NCBI RefSeq assembly: GCF_003148845.1
Contig: NZ_QGHA01000009.1
Coordinates: 62,001-126,000 of the forward strand
Source of the DNA: Mucilaginibacter oryzae
GTDB taxonomy: Bacteria > Bacteroidota > Bacteroidia > Sphingobacteriales > Sphingobacteriaceae
Reading direction: 5' to 3'
DNA: 64,000 nucleotides
Positions 61,992 to 64,000 of this stretch are shown here, piece after piece. The translations under genes were made by a program, and so were the position numbers. A model generated the notes under the pieces. That model saw only the letters and a list, made by a program, of their open reading frames with translations, did no database searches and was not told the DNA's origin. Numbering within the stretch: position 1 is the stretch's first letter; every line of letters begins with the position of its first letter.

Positions 61992-62924
61992 TTACAGTAT
62001 ATAATATACGTCGGCTTTGTTGGCAGCAGTATGGGCTGCTGCCCGCTCACCCTCATGAGTATCGTTTAACATCTGTTTCAAATCGCGCTCAATGGTTTGC
62101 GATATGGCAGTTGTTGGTGTATCGGTGGGTTTGTTTTCAAACGGATCCTGCAGGTGGATGGCCATTTTTTCAACCAGTAAAAACGCCGCGGCTATAGCTA
62201 TGATCAATGGCACCTCAAACATGCCGAAAAACTCGATAAGCCCGAATGGCAGCATAATGATAAACAGGTACAAGCAAAAATGGATGTACAGGCTGTACGT
62301 TACCGGGAAAACGGTGTTTTTGATCCGCTCGCATTTACCCATGGCATCGCAAAGCCGGGTTAGCGTACCATCTATCTGTACCTGCTGGTAATCATTCAGC
62401 CAACCGTTTTTGTAGGCCAATTTTAAATCCAGGCCATGCAATTTCAACAGACTGTTGGGTACGTTGGTAAAGCGGTGCGTAAACTTCACTTCTTCATCAA
62501 CCAGTAACCCCGAGGTTTTGGCGTATGGATCCTGCTTACGTAACGATTGGCTCAGGCTGTAGCACCACGCTATCTGCCGGTGTACAAAGCGCTTTTTAAA
62601 ACCTTCAATCTCTTCGCAGGCCGCGTTATCGCCATTTAAAAAGGTAGTAAGCTCGCGGGTAAGTGAGCGCGAATCGTTAACAATGGCCCCCCAGATGCTG
62701 CGGGCTTCCCACCAACGGTCGTAAGCCTGGTTTGAGCGGAAGGCCAGCAACAGCGATATTATGGTAGCCAGTATGGCCGGTACAGCAATCGGGATCGAGA
62801 TCCTGTATTCGGGCAAAAACTTATGGAACAGGGCTATCGTTACTGCATACCCGGCAACCAGTAACAGCTCGTTCTTAATTTTTCCCACCACATATTTTAC
62901 CGGGATATTTTCTTTCAATAGCAT
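61992..62924 (-). CDS. Bestrophin-family ion channel
   Basis: 310 aa. Bacterial bestrophin: LLAFRSNQAYDRWWEARSIWGAIVNDSRSLTREL is the hallmark neck and pore region, and VTYSLYIHFCLYLFIIMLPFGLIEFFGMFEVPLIIAIAAAFLLVEKMAIHLQDPFEN holds the later helices and the Ca-clasp-like DPFEN. Four transmembrane helices. Anion- or cation-selective pentameric channel. 27 bp downstream of the USP-like gene on the same strand. Confidence 0.94.
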   Translation of the reverse strand: MLLKENIPVKYVVGKIKNELLLVAGYAVTIALFHKFLPEYRISIPIAVPAILATIISLLLAFRSNQAYDRWWEARSIWGAIVNDSRSLTRELTTFLNGDNAACEEIEGFKKRFVHRQIAWCYSLSQSLRKQDPYAKTSGLLVDEEVKFTHRFTNVPNSLLKLHGLDLKLAYKNGWLNDYQQVQIDGTLTRLCDAMGKCERIKNTVFPVTYSLYIHFCLYLFIIMLPFGLIEFFGMFEVPLIIAIAAAFLLVEKMAIHLQDPFENKPTDTPTTAISQTIERDLKQMLNDTHEGERAAAHTAANKADVYYIL

Positions 62925-62951
62925 AGATTGTTTTTTTAGTTTGATAAATAA

Positions 62952-63443
62952 TTAAACTTCCAGTAGTTCGTGTTCGGCTTCGGTTGTAACAAGGGCTTTG
63001 GCCTGCCGGGTAGCAGGCTTAACAGTTAATGTCTTGCATCCGCTGCGCTGCATTAAAACGGCCGGGTTAAAACTGTTTGGTGTAAGGTTGGCATAGGCAT
63101 GGCCTTCGGGCATGGCAATGAGGCCCACCTCTTTTTCTTCAAGGTAATGTTTAAACACCGCTACGGTGTTGCCATAAAAAAAGTCGGGCGTAAGGTTAAT
63201 GATCTGCTCCGGGTAATCTTTTTTAAGCGCTGTACAGGCCGCGTAAAACTCATCGCTGATGAGGCGGAACTCGCGGCTGCGGCGCGACAGCAACAGGAGA
63301 TCGGTTATTGAGTCGGACAGTTGCAGGAAATGCACCAGGGCTATATTGAGTTTTTGCTTCGGATAACGTTCAACCAAAGCAGGTATAATGTTCAACGACG
63401 GTAAGGTGAAATCAGACGGGATGAGAATGTTTAATGTTTTCAT
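62952..63443 (-). CDS. Universal-stress-protein-like protein
   Basis: 163 aa. The start TLNILIPSDFTLPSLNII has the strand-loop of USP proteins, while the ATP-binding GxxGxxxxS region is not preserved (LIAMPEGHAYANLTPN). C-terminal strand CKTLTVKPA. Likely folds like a USP but probably does not bind ATP. Co-directional with the bestrophin gene and probably in one operon. Confidence 0.75.
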   Translation of the reverse strand: MKTLNILIPSDFTLPSLNIIPALVERYPKQKLNIALVHFLQLSDSITDLLLLSRRSREFRLISDEFYAACTALKKDYPEQIINLTPDFFYGNTVAVFKHYLEEKEVGLIAMPEGHAYANLTPNSFNPAVLMQRSGCKTLTVKPATRQAKALVTTEAEHELLEV

Positions 63444-64000
63444 AACGGTACCTTTTTAGTTTACTATTATTGCTTTGATACAATAATCGGTACCGGATAT
63501 TAAAGCGGTTTAAGAACGAAATTAGAATGTGATTAGAGTATATTCTCCGTGGTTGTAACCTCACCTAAATCCTCTCCTCCGGAGAGCATAGCCGTCAAGT
63601 TAAGGAATCAAGCTTTTAAAATCCCCTCTTGAGAGGGGCGCGCGACGGGAAAGCGCGGGGGCGGGGTATGTTATGCAAGCGATAAACCTCGCACAGAAAA
63701 ACACACCCCTCCACCCCTCTCAAGAGCATGGCCGTCAAGTTAAGGATCAAGCTTTTAAAATCCCCTCTTGAGAGGGGCGCGCGACGGGAAAGCGCGGGGG
63801 CGGGGTGTGTTATGCAAGCGATAAACCTCGCACAGAAAAACACACCCCTCCACCCCTCTCAAGAGGGGAATCGCACAATGCCGTCGCTTTTTGCTTAAGT
63901 TGACGGCTATGCTCCGGAGAGAACTTTAATAAGCGAGGTACCCCTTTTTTAGCCTATGGAATCTTGATAGCTCTTTTAATTCGCCATGATAAAACTGTTA
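63444..64000. repeat. Terminal repeat-filled intergenic region with a 140-bp tandem duplication
   Basis: 557 bp with no gene supported. Two tandem copies of a 140-bp unit (63585-63724 and 63725-63863) each start GAGCAT(A/G)GCCGTCAAGTTAAGG and contain CCCCTCTTGAGAGGGG and a GC-rich GCGCGACGGGAAAGCGCGGG stretch. Outer arms CTCCTCCGGAGAGCATAGCC (63574-63593) and GGCTATGCTCCGGAGAG (63905-63921) are inverted copies. A 75-codon frame over it is repeat-derived. Confidence 0.7.

Noticed and set aside
63616..63843. 75-codon open frame on the minus strand
   Set aside because: It lies in the tandem 140-bp repeat and its translation repeats itself (FLCEVYRLHN and FFCARFIACI), so it reflects the duplication rather than a protein.

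Overview
The window comes from the chromosome of a member of the Bacteroidota, most likely family Sphingobacteriaceae and probably close to Mucilaginibacter. This rests on a GldB gliding lipoprotein next to nadE, a secreted subtilisin with a type IX secretion sorting domain, a DUF2723 membrane glycosyltransferase, DUF4397 and DUF4349 lipoproteins, TonB-type outer-membrane proteins, many lipoprotein signal peptides, TAnnTTTG-type -7 boxes, moderate GC content, and intergenic spaces full of short palindromic repeats. No rRNA, phage, plasmid or CRISPR array is visible. There is one tRNA, tRNA-Gln(TTG).

Layout. 1-9 kb: end of an FAD amine oxidase, a Tat-exported phospholipase C, an alkaline-phosphatase-superfamily enzyme, a serpin lipoprotein, thioredoxin and two secreted proteins. 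9-16 kb: an SpsF-like cytidylyltransferase, a DUF4397 lipoprotein, an exported MsrB-MsrA pair, a TetR-like protein with an ABC1 kinase, and small unknown proteins. 16-24 kb: a TonB-type outer-membrane protein, two SDR proteins leading into a CPD photolyase, and two FKBP prolyl isomerase lipoproteins. 24-34 kb: MarR regulator, gamma-glutamyltransferase, the 1245-aa subtilisin, nadE and gldB. 34-40 kb: DUF4349 lipoprotein, the first REP-associated transposase (RAYT-A) with its palindromes, and an outer-membrane barrel protein. 40-43 kb: the classic prs - rplY - pth housekeeping block and the tRNA. 43-56 kb: DUF2723 protein, MscS channel, aldo/keto reductase, a coupled DUF4846/M23 peptidase pair, a frameshifted pentapeptide-repeat gene, and accA with a decayed duplicate of its 3' end. 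56-60 kb: divergent GH43 and GH42 sugar hydrolases. 60-64 kb: a second RAYT (RAYT-B) inside a different palindrome array, then a bestrophin channel with a USP-like protein.

The most striking feature is a pair of related RAYT transposases 25 kb apart. Both have the HUH residues at His60/His62 and a Tyr at 144, but each is embedded in its own family of composite two-hairpin REP elements. In RAYT-A the stop codon lies in the loop of one hairpin. In RAYT-B the REP units differ by compensatory changes that keep the stems paired. Two further events can be read directly: an exact 11-bp tandem duplication that breaks a pentapeptide-repeat gene, and a 149/150-bp duplication of the accA 3' end and terminator in which all six coding substitutions are synonymous. 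At least eight other dispersed intergenic repeat families occur.
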